Part shown: positions 1-8,590 of the stretch, in pieces | How the letters are laid out: each line of letters starts with the position of its first letter | Position numbering within the stretch: the stretch's first letter is position 1 | Origin: Paracoccaceae bacterium | Lineage (GTDB): Bacteria; Pseudomonadota; Alphaproteobacteria; Rhodobacterales; Rhodobacteraceae | Direction: 5' to 3' | Length of the DNA stretch: 55,270 nucleotides | Assembly: GCA_026707935.1 (NCBI GenBank) | Contig: JAPOVX010000154.1 | Location: forward strand, 1 to 55,270 | Notes under the pieces: generated by a model | Seen by the model: the letters and a program-made list of their open reading frames with translations, nothing else | What the model was told of the DNA's origin: nothing | Database searches by the model: none | Translations under genes and position numbers: made by a program

Positions 1-4
1 CGCG

Positions 5-610
5 ATGCAGTTCCGGGAGTTCCTGGAAGAGCGGGGATACGCGCGTTCGTTGATCATTCGGAGCGGGGCCCTGTGCCGCCACTTCATCGTCTGGCTCTAC
101 CTGTCGGACATTCCCCTGGCGGCGACAGATGAGCGAATCCGGAATCGCTTTCTTGCCCACGACTGTACCTGTGTTCACCCGGGGTTCCTCGACAGGCCCA
201 GCAGGTTTGCCGGTTCCGACAGCTCCGGATCCATACTCCGGCTTTTTGCCGCGTTCCTGGTGGACAGGAGTGTCATCCCGGCGCCGAAGGTCCCGCAGTC
301 CCACGTCGAGCACGGTGAACATCTGGACGCATTCCTGCACTGGCTTCGACAGCATCGCGGCCTCAGGGACACGTCCATCGAACATTACGAACGGCGCGTT
401 CGCACGCTGCTTCCGGGTCTCGGCGACGCACCAGGGGCATATGACGCCGCCCGGGTCCGGAACACGATCCTGGGCCGTCTCGAAACCGCCTCTCGCGGAC
501 AGGTCGGAGGCGAGGCGAGTGCATGCCGGATGTATCTGCGCTTCCTCGGCTCGAATGGCCTCTGCCGCCCGGAACTCGTCCACGCGGTCCCGACGATCCC
601 GAGACTCCGG
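5..610 (+). pseudogene. N-terminal fragment of a tyrosine recombinase (integrase)
   Basis: The reading frame encodes about 200 residues resembling the DNA-binding N-terminal part of phage-type integrases. Two helical SAM-like stretches are visible, one near residues 3-45 (FREFLEERGYAR, then HFIVWLYL) and one near 105-185 (HLDAFLHWLRQHRGLRDTSI, then YLRFL). Recognisable similarity stops at PTIPRLR, just where the catalytic R..HxxR..Y domain should begin. The frame then runs into the end of an insertion sequence at about 611. The protein therefore has no catalytic residues and must be inactive. The frame may be open upstream of the window edge, so the 5' end could also be incomplete. The family is inferred from pattern only; the truncation is seen directly. 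Confidence 0.6.
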
Positions 611-680
611 TGTCAAGTCCAGTTCAAAACTGACCAAGGATTCGCGTTCAAAACTGACCCACCTTCCGGTCTTTTCCTTT
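611..680. mobile_element. IS21-like terminal repeat region (relic)
   Basis: The sequence starts TGTCAAGTCC and holds two copies of GTTCAAAACTGACC about 25 bases apart. A TGT end followed by several short direct repeats is typical of IS21-family termini upstream of istA. No istA or istB frame follows, so only the end remains. It marks the point where the integrase fragment is broken. Confidence 0.5.
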
Positions 681-1545
681 CCAAGAGAATCTTTTCTGCC
701 GGGCATTTCGCTCCGGTGTTCGGGAATCGACGGAATGCGGATCTTGCCCCGATTGCAGCAGCCCAGCGACATGCACTGAGCGCATGGCTGGAGCTGGCGG
801 CAGTCGCTGGCACCGCAGAACTCGTTCGAGAAGGGTCCCGGACCACGCGTATCGGAAGCCGCTTGCGGAGGGGCGGTGCCGTGGGCGACAACGGCGGCCT
901 CTGGTCCGTTTCGGCGCGCCGGACGGCATTGCCGTATTGCCAGCTTTACGGCGTTGCCGGAAATACGGCACGAAAAGACGCGGTGGAAGCGGCGCCTTCA
1001 CGCCGGAACAGGCTCAACAGGTTGACGGCGGCTTGTATGGGTCCGGCAGGGTCCTCGCGGACGGATCGTCCGGCTTTTGCCCGGATGGCGCGCTCGCGGC
1101 CGGCGCAGCGCAAAGCCCCGTCAAGATAACGAGAGCGTCCGGGCCGGGCCGTGCGCGGTTGATCGCAATCTCCGCCAGTGGCAGAGACAAGCCGGGAGAA
1201 AGAGCCGGGAGAGGTAGAGAAAACATAACCGCAGGGATTATCGTACTGGACGGAGAGATACACCTGCGCATGAAATCACGCGTGAAACCAAACCTGGCGA
1301 CCGCCGACCAGGCGGACGTCCCCTCCCCGAAAAAGGCTGAGGCCGAAGGCAGAGATATCAACACAATCATTATTTCACTGAATCCTTCCGGGGAACCCGG
1401 AAGCCCTCGTCAAACGTGCGTTTGCCCAGTCAACCCCGCATTGACCGCAAACAGCCCTTGCGCGCGGGCCACGAACAACACACGGGGATCGTCGTCGATC
1501 ACGATGTAGAGACCAGGAGCGGCGAAGCTCTGGAAGCGATGTCCC
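681..1545. other. No supported gene
   Basis: About 860 bases with open frames on both strands, but none shows a recognisable domain, a convincing ribosome binding site or family-like composition. The stretch is probably eroded mobile-element DNA between the IS21-like end and the DUF1640 gene. Confidence 0.4.
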
Positions 1546-1884
1546 TTAAAGCAGTTTGACCAGGGCGACGATCAGGCCTCCCTGGGCGATCAGTGCGCCG
1601 ATCAGCCATTTCAGAAGGTCGGCCTTCATTGCCTGGATGTCTGCCTTGACCTCTGCGATGTCGGTCTTGGTCTCTGCCATGATCTCTGCGATGTCGGTCT
1701 TGGTCTCTGCCATGATCTCTGCGATGCCTGCCTTGATCTCTGCGATGTCGGTCTTGGTCGCGAGGTTGGCATTGAGTAGTGTGACATGTTCCTCGGCCAG
1801 CGTCTCAGCCTGCTTCTCTGTGAAGCCGCTCTCCGTCAGGCGTTTGACAAAACGGTGGGTATCGAATGCGATGGCCTCGGGCAT
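1546..1884 (-). CDS. DUF1640-type coiled-coil membrane-anchored protein
   Basis: This 112-residue protein has the layout of bacterial DUF1640 (CCDC90/MCUR1-like) proteins. The N-terminus (FDTHRFVKRLTESGFTEKQA) matches the head domain seen in that family. A charged coiled coil fills residues about 40-88, and one hydrophobic C-terminal helix (WLIGALIAQGGLIVALVKLL) would anchor it in the membrane. The coiled coil contains repeats of an 11-residue unit around TKTDIAEI, encoded by 33-base direct repeats. Its molecular function in bacteria is unknown. These small genes are often found on accessory DNA, which fits its place among IS relics. The family call is fairly safe; any role would be a guess. 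Confidence 0.75.
   Translation of the reverse strand: MPEAIAFDTHRFVKRLTESGFTEKQAETLAEEHVTLLNANLATKTDIAEIKAGIAEIMAETKTDIAEIMAETKTDIAEVKADIQAMKADLLKWLIGALIAQGGLIVALVKLL
1651..1765. repeat. 33-bp tandem direct repeats inside the DUF1640 gene
   Basis: A 33-base unit beginning ctctgcgatgtcggtcttgg occurs twice without mismatch at 1651-1683 and 1684-1716. A shorter diverged unit follows at 1717-1737, then another partial unit from 1738. The unit length is a multiple of three and encodes 11 residues, so copy-number change keeps the frame and would only lengthen or shorten the coiled coil. Confidence 0.9.
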
Positions 1885-1964
1885 GTCGCGACATTAAAGC
1901 CCGTTCGGGCACTCGACAAGTAATCGTTTTTTACTGTTCCTCTCAGCCACACATACCTGACCGG

Positions 1965-2573
1965 TCACCAGGGCCGCGGCGGCGCCATGCGCTCGGCACA
2001 TAACGGCTCGCGTGCAGCATGTTCGATGATCTCCGTGGCGGCGGCAAGATTGGAACGGACGAAGGTCAGGGCCCCGGCATAGCGGGACAGGGCCTCTTCG
2101 GCACGACTCGAGAAGACCTCCACGTTCACGAGGCCGAGTTGTGCCAGCGCCTGGATATCTTCCCTGTCCCGTGCGCTGAAACGTGCAACCTTCGATTCCG
2201 CCAGGTCCACGGCATCGATCACGGCGAGCACGATATTGTCAAACCTGTGCAACTCCTGTGCCCGTTTCTTCCAATCCGGGGGGAAAGATCCGAGCACGTC
2301 GCGGAAGCCACCGTCCATGACAACAGGACAGGTTCCGGTTTCACCACCGCTCCCACTGATCTCGAATACACGCATGTCAGGCGGTATCGCGATCCTGTGC
2401 GACCACATGATATCCACGTGACCGGACATCCGGCGCTGCGTCCAATAGCAAACGGCGAACCCTCCGGCGAGCCACGCGTGTACCGGCTCGTCCAGCGGCC
2501 CCAGGTGTTGTTTTGAGGATAGGCTGACGAGGATTTCCTGATTTGTTTCGTCCGGTTTGGGAGGGTTCTTCAC
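1965..2573 (-). CDS. Nucleotidyltransferase-fold protein, DUF6036-like (orphan)
   Basis: This 202-residue protein shows the signature of small nucleotidyltransferase-fold proteins. A glycine pair lies at residues 37-38 (AWLAGGFAVCYW) and a putative metal-binding aspartate at 54 (SGHVDIMW). This resembles DUF6036/AbiEii-type proteins, many of which belong to toxin-antitoxin or abortive-infection loci. The second half is helical and has no motif I recognise. Only one aspartate of the usual DxD pair is evident, so catalysis is uncertain. The GTG start at 2573 has no strong ribosome binding site. It lies directly downstream of an IS5-family relic with no partner gene on its strand, so it could be half of a broken two-gene locus. 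Confidence 0.55.
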   Translation of the reverse strand: MKNPPKPDETNQEILVSLSSKQHLGPLDEPVHAWLAGGFAVCYWTQRRMSGHVDIMWSHRIAIPPDMRVFEISGSGGETGTCPVVMDGGFRDVLGSFPPDWKKRAQELHRFDNIVLAVIDAVDLAESKVARFSARDREDIQALAQLGLVNVEVFSSRAEEALSRYAGALTFVRSNLAAATEIIEHAAREPLCAERMAPPRPW

Positions 2574-2599
2574 ACGTTGCGTTAACCTGACTGGAGGCC

Positions 2600-3112
2600 T
2601 TCGGGACCCAACGGCGACGGCGAGGATTAGGCCGAGGGTGTCGACGAGGAGATGGCGCTTCTTGCCTTAGACCTTCTTTTTGCCGGCGTTATAGCCCGGC
2701 GGGTCGATGCGCCACTTTTTTCCGCGCCTTTCACGCTCTGGCTGTCGATCACCCCGGCGCTGGGCGAGACCTCGCGGCCTTCCAGATCCCGGACCATGAG
2801 GTAATGCGCGCGATGGACACGCTCCAGCGTGCCGTCCCAATCCCGCAGCGTGAGATAATCGTGCGCCTTGGACTTTGGCGGCAGGTTTTTCGGCCAGGCG
2901 CGCCACTGGCAACCGGTCTCCAGAACGTAATGAACCCCGTTTCCCACCTCGCGGCGGCGCCCGCCGCGCCTGGCCGGCAGGATCAGCGGCGTACTCAGCG
3001 CCCAATCGGCATCGCTCAAATCGCTCGGATAGCGAGCGCCCTTGCGCTCGTAGAGACCTCGGTTCTCGCGCGTCCAAATCGGCCACCACCTGCTTAGCGA
3101 ATACGTGGCCAA
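2600..3112 (-). pseudogene. IS5-family transposase relic (stop and frameshift)
   Basis: The frame encodes the N-terminal part of an IS5-family DDE transposase: RYPSDLSDADW, then a VLETGCQWRAWPKNLPPKS block, then VIDSQSVKGAEKSG with the first catalytic aspartate. After that the family sequence (PPGYNAGKKK, then GKKRHLLVDTLG) continues in another frame and is also broken by a TAG-type stop near 2669. Homology ends near 2600, so the rest of the catalytic domain is missing. Some members of this group express two overlapping frames by programmed frameshifting, so the frameshift alone need not be decay. The stop and the truncation are decay. The relic directly abuts the upstream side of the nucleotidyltransferase-like gene. 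Confidence 0.8.
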
Positions 3113-3166
3113 AACAGAATCACAAACGATTCCAGCGAATCAACTTCTTTCCGGACAGACATTTAG

Positions 3167-3239
3167 GTCCGCTTTATCCCCGAAAGCGCACGTCGGGCAG
3201 GCGGTATCTGTATGTCTGCTTTTGACCCTCAGCGGTCAT
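3167..3239. repeat. Two related imperfect inverted repeats
   Basis: Bases 3167-3191 form GTCCGCTTT-loop-AAAGCGCAC, a nine-base stem with one mismatch. Bases 3212-3239 form ATGTCTGCT-loop-AGCGGTCAT, a stem with one mismatch and one wobble. Both share a GTCnGCTTT-like core. They lie in the gap between the IS5 relic and the hydrolase gene and resemble dispersed intergenic hairpin repeats. No gene was seen in 3113-3400. Confidence 0.45.
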
Positions 3240-3400
3240 TGCGCGTGATGGGGGAGCGGATGTTCGCCGCCATCTGAGTGCGACCACCCCCCCAAATTCA
3301 GGTCATCGGATGGCCGATCATCACGCCGGACTCGGGAGGCAACATTTGAGCAAGATCGACTGTTTCAGACGTGCATGTCTCGTGTGTGCACCATCATTCA

Positions 3401-4822
3401 CTAAAATCCGCAGATGGCGCGTATCGTGTGGTGAACGTCTACTTGCTTCGGAAGCTGCGCCTCGAATTCTTCGTCGAGCACCTCGTGGGAGGTAAGGTCG
3501 AGGGGATCGCCGATCACGCCAAGAGGCTTGACGCCCGGCCCCGAAAATATGGACCAGACATTGATGTCGGAGAGATACGGCGGGCCATGATGGGCCGGGA
3601 CGGATGGCTTCGTCCAGCCTTTCTCAACCAAGCCATAACTGTAGTCAGCGAGAATGAGGATGTCCGGGCAGCGCCGGTGCGCGAAGCGTCTTATGAACCA
3701 AGGTGCCGAGGCATCTTCGCGGTACCAAGCGCCTCGAATGTTGGGAATCTCCCGGACAGCCGCAACCGCGCTCTCGACGGCCTTTGTCGAAGTGTCGTGC
3801 AGATAAATTCCCCCCGAAGAGCCCGACAGGTAATAGGCGACATTTGCCTCTACATCCGGCGAATTCGCCAAATGAGACATCACGTCGACCGAATTCGGAC
3901 GATCTGTCATTCCGTGATCGCTCGCGATGACGATGAGCGTGTCATCCAGCCAACCGCGGGATTCCAGATACTCCAGGAGGCGGCCGATCTGCCGATCCGT
4001 TTCCTCTACGGATTCGCGAATTTCCGGCGAATTCGTGCCGTACAGATGCGCCACTATGTTGACGCTGACCAAGGTGATGAAGAACAAGTCGGGTTGCTCG
4101 GCATCGAACATCGCCAAGGCGGCATCCATGATGTGGACGTCAATCTCGGGAGTGTCCGCAATGTCCACGTCGAGATGCCGAATTCCGTCTCCGATCCAGT
4201 CCATTTTTCTTGGAATTCGGATACCTTCGAGATAGGCCGGGGTTGTTCGACCGGGCCGCTCCGTCCAAGCGAAGTACTCTTCGTTCACGCCCGGACCTAC
4301 GTATGGCACACCCAACGCCCGCATCGTCACCAGTTCGTTGTAGCAATACGCGACGACATCCGCCTCGCGCCCCGCCAAGAGTATGCTCGGACGATCCTTC
4401 GTCGAAACGGCAGACACCTTGATCTTCGGATCGGACGATTTCCAAGTATCCGCTAACGTCGGCGCTTCAAGCCGCAGTTCGCCTGTCTCTTCGTCGTAGA
4501 AATATTGAATTTCGCCGGATTTGTGATCAAACCATTGTCGACTGGTGCACACACCGTGCGATTTCGGGTAGACCCCCGTCGAAAGGGAAGAGAAGCCGGG
4601 CGCTGTCTCGGAGATGAAGCTCCCGCATACGGAATTTCGGAAACTCACACCTCGTTCGATTATTCGATTGATGTTGGGAACATTGAAGCGCTCAAGGTAG
4701 TCGTAGCGTCCAGCATCCACTCCCACGAAGACCACACGGCGTGGGCGTCGCGACGTATCGATGATATTCGTCAGCGCCGTGCCACCCAACGGATCCCGCC
4801 CATTATTTGGCACCTTCGTCAT
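3401..4822 (-). CDS. Alkaline phosphatase superfamily hydrolase (nucleotide pyrophosphatase/phosphodiesterase type)
   Basis: The 473-residue protein has the metal-site layout of the NPP-like branch of the alkaline phosphatase superfamily. Asp36 lies in VFVGVDAGRYD, and Thr73 in ETAPGFSSLSTG is the likely nucleophile. A VIASDHGMTD block follows at about 300, and a late histidine in PAHHGPPY. One ligand is odd. Where the family usually has a P-D-x-x-G-H block, this protein reads VSVNIVAHLYG, with Asn instead of Asp. There is no signal peptide, so it is probably cytoplasmic. The ATG at 4822 has a good ribosome binding site (GGGAGGAAAC). The substrate is not evident; a phosphodiester, phosphonate or nucleotide are all possible. 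It stands alone between mobile-element relics, which suggests acquisition as cargo. Confidence 0.75.
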   Translation of the reverse strand: MTKVPNNGRDPLGGTALTNIIDTSRRPRRVVFVGVDAGRYDYLERFNVPNINRIIERGVSFRNSVCGSFISETAPGFSSLSTGVYPKSHGVCTSRQWFDHKSGEIQYFYDEETGELRLEAPTLADTWKSSDPKIKVSAVSTKDRPSILLAGREADVVAYCYNELVTMRALGVPYVGPGVNEEYFAWTERPGRTTPAYLEGIRIPRKMDWIGDGIRHLDVDIADTPEIDVHIMDAALAMFDAEQPDLFFITLVSVNIVAHLYGTNSPEIRESVEETDRQIGRLLEYLESRGWLDDTLIVIASDHGMTDRPNSVDVMSHLANSPDVEANVAYYLSGSSGGIYLHDTSTKAVESAVAAVREIPNIRGAWYREDASAPWFIRRFAHRRCPDILILADYSYGLVEKGWTKPSVPAHHGPPYLSDINVWSIFSGPGVKPLGVIGDPLDLTSHEVLDEEFEAQLPKQVDVHHTIRAICGF

Positions 4823-5084
4823 AGTCGTTTCCTCCCTGGTGTTTGATTCAGTTTTCCTCGCCTAGAGAGCTTTGTTATTCCAATTAGTCAAGCTAATTAC
4901 TTAAAAACCTTCATGATTTTCTGCGTTCACTGACCCCGGAGCATGAAACTCGCATGTGACTGACGGTTTCCGGGACGATGTCGTGTGGTGGCGCTGGTGC
5001 CGGGACCGGAGTATCCCGTGGCCCATGGAATGGGTGGCGGCAGAACAGGACGTCTATTTTTTGTGGCCCTGGAGCCCGTTCCTA

Positions 5085-5255
5085 AACTGTCCATTCGCCG
5101 TGGGGTCCGCGCCCCGGAGTGTTTCCGCCAGGCATGATGCCTGCCGAGAACGTGGAGAAAATCGAGACGCTGCAGGCGGCCTCCGGCCGCGTGCAAGCCA
5201 GTGTAAACCCCTCAGGCGTGCTTGCCGCCACCCGTCTCCTGTCAACCACAATTCA
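5085..5255 (+). ncRNA. Candidate IS110 left-end bridge RNA (relic)
   Basis: IS110-group elements encode a structured bridge RNA between the left end and the transposase gene. Here that interval contains a near-perfect hairpin at 5129-5143 (CAGGC/GCCTG) and a second at 5171-5195, with a GCGGCC/GGCCGC stem inside a TGCA/TGCA pair. Position and structure fit, but the element boundary and the guide loops were not mapped. It is probably not functional because the transposase is truncated. Confidence 0.4.
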
Positions 5256-5269
5256 ACAGGAGTTGGATC

Positions 5270-5875
5270 ATGAGCGATACACCGAAACATGATGACATGG
5301 AAGTCCGGCATGCCTCCGCTGCGGGTCTCGATGTCCACAAAATGCAGGTGACCGCAACCGTCCGCACCCACGCGGGTGGAGAAGGTCCCCGTGTCGAGAC
5401 CCGCGAGTTCAGCGCACTGGCGAGCGGCCTCGCCCTTCTGGTGCAGTGGCTGCTCGGCCTGCGGGTGAGCGGCGCCGTCATGGAAGCGACGGGTGTCTAC
5501 TGGGAGAAGGTCTACGACATTCTGTCCGATGCCGGTCTCGATGTCATGGTGGTCAATGCCCGGCACGTCAAGCAGATCAATGGGCGCAAGACCGATATCG
5601 CGGACCGCGTCTTGCTGTCGCGCATCTGCCAGTTCGACCTCGGGAGCCCGAGCCTGATCCTGCCGAAGAGCTTCCGCGACCTGCGGGGTCTGAGCCGCTA
5701 CCGCCGCACACCGATCGAACAGCGGGCGCGGACGCAACTGCGCATCCAGAAAGTCCTGGACCGGGACGGGGTGCGCATCGGCGGCGTTCTCATCCGGATC
5801 ACCCCGTTGGGTCCTGGAATATTCTGGCCTGAAACGGCGGGTTTGTCCCCCCATTCCCCGCTGGCGAATTTTTGA
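5270..5875 (+). pseudogene. IS110-family transposase, truncated at the 3' end
   Basis: Counted from the ATG at 5270, which follows a clear AGGAG site, the protein carries the RuvC-like DEDD residues of IS110 transposases: Asp21 in GLDVHK, Glu72 in MEATGVYW, and Asp109/Asp112 in KTDIAD. Similarity ends near residue 180 (about 5808), after RIQKVLDRDGVRIGG. About 20 unrelated residues follow to a stop. The C-terminal Tnp_20 domain with the catalytic serine is missing, so the enzyme cannot be active. The break is a junction to unrelated DNA, not a frameshift. The intact N-terminal domain shows no other damage, so the truncation may be fairly recent. Confidence 0.85.
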
Positions 5876-6122
5876 ATGAATCGGCAACGAACCGGGACAG
5901 GGTTTCTTTCCCAAGTTGGCGTTTTCAAGTCGCTGCGCTGCCCACTGAATTCATTGTCGAGAGCTTTTCGGCGTGGGCCGGATGCGATCCGGATGCGTGC
6001 GATTTCCCGCCGGTTCGACTGGCAGGTTGCAAGCCGCTGATTGCCTTAAGCAGAAGAGGGTGGCCCGCGCGATTGCCCCTCGCCGGGCCTTGGGCGGCCC
6101 GGGCAAAAAAAGGTGCCCCTCT

Positions 6123-8165
6123 TTAGCTGACTCCGCCCTTGACGCCTGGCCTGCCTGTTGCCTCAACAACAAGATCGGCCTGGAGCAAGTCATCCACGCT
6201 TCCCGCGCCGGATCGGACAAGGTCCTTCTCTACCCTGATGACCGGCTCAAAAATGCCCGACTCTGCAGCGGTTCCGCAGGCCTGTTCGGTCAACCGGGAC
6301 TCGAGGAGTTCAAGAGCCTTTTCCTCGGTCGCAGCCTCTTCCATGCCAATTGCCGAGTGCAGCCTGAATTGGCCCTTTCCGAGCGCGGTCACGTGCCCAC
6401 GGGCCCGTACGGCCACGTGCCCGACGATCGCACCGATCGCGTTTGCCGCGGGGGAGAATTCCGGCACGTCGACCGAAACGGACAAACGTTTTCCGACTCC
6501 CGGGTAACAGGTCGCCGCAGGCCCGCCTAACGCGACAAGTCGTTTGTCGAGGCCGGCTTCGATTCGAACATGCCCGCGGTGGTGGTCGAGCCCCGCGATG
6601 GTCAGGGCATGGCCTGCGAGTCGATCGGGCGGAAGCCCGAAATCCCGTTCGTCCCACGCAAAGGCGCACTCCATCAGGAAGGTCGCCGACTGGTCAGTCA
6701 ATCGAGCAAGGATTTGTTCGGCTGCGTGATGCGCAGACCCGGCAAAGGGACGTCCATCCGGCCCCACTCTCCGCGCGAGAAGCTCGAGGGCCTTCCGGGC
6801 AGCGGCCGCGTCCCAGGTGTTCTGGATGCCCGTGACATGCCAGGCATCCGATGGCGTCGCGCACGAAAGCTTCAGGTAACCCTGTGAAATCAGCCTGTCG
6901 ACAATCGCCAGGTCCTTCCGCGTGCGGACGGCAGTTGCCAGCCCGGAAACAGGCCGCTCGACACGATCGAGCACCGTCAATTCCGTTCGATTCAACTCGC
7001 GGCGATCACCCGGGGCACCGGGAATCGGCAGAATGAACCGGCCGGCATTCTCGTCCGGCTGGTCCTTTGCGAGCTGACGGTCGATCAGCCCGTGAACCAG
7101 TTCACGCAAGTCTTTCGCGAGAAGGGAAACGGGGATTGCGCGGCGCGGACCGAGCGCGAGCCGGAGCCGTGTTCCGTCTTCCCGGAGAATCGTCTCCGAG
7201 TCTCCACCCAGACCCGTTGTTCTTACGGCGACAGCCTCGACCATTGTTCGAAACCCGCCAACGACGGCCCCGTCCGGGTCGATTCCCGGGCGTCCGTCGT
7301 GCAAGGCAGCGACATCGGTCGTCGTCCCGCCGATATCGGCGACAATTGCATCATGCCTGCCGGTAAACCAGCTGGCGGCAACGACCGATGCTGCCGGTCC
7401 GGAGAGAATGGTCTCGACCGGCCTGGCCTTGGCCTGTCCCGCCGAAATCAGTGATCCGTCACCCCGGACAATCATGAGCGGCGCCTTGATTCCCCGATGT
7501 CGCAGCAGCGATTCGGCCGCATCGACAAGCTTGTCGATGATTCCCACGAGCCGCGCGTTCAGGACCGCCGTCACCGCCCGTCTCGGACCGTTCAGGCGCG
7601 AACTCAGCTCGTGGGAGCACGTCACCGGCTTCCCCGTCCCTCCGCGCAATCGATCCCTGATCCTGACCTCGTGCTCCGGATTGCGGGTGGCAAAACGGGA
7701 AACCACGGCCAGGGCCGACACCGTGGGGCCAAGCCCCTTCACTTGCCCGATGAGGCCATCAAGGTCCGGATGTTCGATCTCCGTGCCATGGTGATCGTGC
7801 CCACCCCTGATCATGACGACGGGATCACCCGACAGCGCCTCTTGCAGTCGCTCCCGGGCCAGGTCCCGGGGCTCGAACCCGACTGCAACGAGCGCGACCC
7901 GATCCCATTTCCTTTCCACGATGGAATTGGTCGCAAGGGTGGTTGAAAGCGCGACGGTCGCGATGTCAGCGGTTGCGCAGTTGCCCTTGGCGAGCACCGC
8001 GTCGATGGCAGCTCCGATACCGGCCGACAGGTCTCCATGCGTGGTCAATGCCTTTGCCACGTTGACGACCTTGTTGTCGGAATCGATCAGTGCGGCATCC
8101 GTGTACGTTCCGCCCGTATCAATTCCCAGTCGAAGTGGAAGCGCGTTGTCGTTTTCTTTGTTCAC
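6123..8165 (-). CDS. Hydantoinase/oxoprolinase family protein, HyuA-like subunit
   Basis: The protein has the two ATP-binding blocks of the HyuA/N-methylhydantoinase A family: GIDTGGTYTDAAL at residue 16 and VADIGGTTTDVAAL in the middle. VRGDGSLISAGQA and ETILSGPAASV lie between them. These enzymes use ATP to open hydantoin, oxoproline or related rings, or to carboxylate ketones, normally together with a HyuB subunit. No hyuB is present in the window, so this is a stand-alone copy. I chose the GTG at 8165 (about 680 residues, a normal family length, with GGAA upstream). The frame is open to a TTG at 8258, but that extension is low-complexity and unlike the family. It is divergent from the CoA-transferase pair, which may hint at a shared catabolic task. 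Confidence 0.8.
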   Translation of the reverse strand: MNKENDNALPLRLGIDTGGTYTDAALIDSDNKVVNVAKALTTHGDLSAGIGAAIDAVLAKGNCATADIATVALSTTLATNSIVERKWDRVALVAVGFEPRDLARERLQEALSGDPVVMIRGGHDHHGTEIEHPDLDGLIGQVKGLGPTVSALAVVSRFATRNPEHEVRIRDRLRGGTGKPVTCSHELSSRLNGPRRAVTAVLNARLVGIIDKLVDAAESLLRHRGIKAPLMIVRGDGSLISAGQAKARPVETILSGPAASVVAASWFTGRHDAIVADIGGTTTDVAALHDGRPGIDPDGAVVGGFRTMVEAVAVRTTGLGGDSETILREDGTRLRLALGPRRAIPVSLLAKDLRELVHGLIDRQLAKDQPDENAGRFILPIPGAPGDRRELNRTELTVLDRVERPVSGLATAVRTRKDLAIVDRLISQGYLKLSCATPSDAWHVTGIQNTWDAAAARKALELLARRVGPDGRPFAGSAHHAAEQILARLTDQSATFLMECAFAWDERDFGLPPDRLAGHALTIAGLDHHRGHVRIEAGLDKRLVALGGPAATCYPGVGKRLSVSVDVPEFSPAANAIGAIVGHVAVRARGHVTALGKGQFRLHSAIGMEEAATEEKALELLESRLTEQACGTAAESGIFEPVIRVEKDLVRSGAGSVDDLLQADLVVEATGRPGVKGGVS

Positions 8166-8590
8166 CGCAAGTTCCGTCGCGGGACGTCCGGATCCGGACC
8201 CGGACCTGACCGTGTCTCTGTCGCCGCAGGATCCATGTTGCTGTCCATTGGCGTTCAAACCGCATTATCTCGCAATCGGCGAATCTGCCAATACCTGTCA
8301 CGGGAAAGGCACTCGGGCAGCGGAAAATTTCAGGTCCCGGGACCGGCAACCGATCCTGGTCGGCGTCCGGGCCCAGGACTGACAATGGATATTGGCTCAT
8401 CGGCAAATCGGGTTTCCAGCGCGCGCATCACGTCACTTCCGGTCGGGAATGCGAAAATGCCTGACGAAGACCCAAACTTGACACTCATCGGACCCATCGG
8501 CAAAAGGCCTCTCGTCAAGGGCTTCGAATTTCCTCCTGGTGAGGCAACGCGGAATCCTGACCATCTCCGGACCGATGGCGAGAGGAACGT
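8166..8590. other. Divergent intergenic region, no gene
   Basis: About 425 bases separate the hydantoinase gene from scoA and should carry the promoters of both. A TTGACA hexamer lies at about 8477, but no good -10 partner follows at 16-18 bases. No conserved frame was found. Confidence 0.4.

Noticed and set aside
784..1509. 241-codon plus-strand frame after the IS21-like end
   Set aside because: No start signal, no domain, and composition like random GC-rich DNA.
3371..4456. Long plus-strand frame (361 codons) opposite the phosphatase gene
   Set aside because: It is the antisense of a clear alkaline-phosphatase-superfamily gene and shows no domain of its own.
5698..5928. Minus-strand frame at the IS110 break as part of a second transposase
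   Set aside because: I could not match it to any transposase motif; it is mostly antisense of the IS110 frame.
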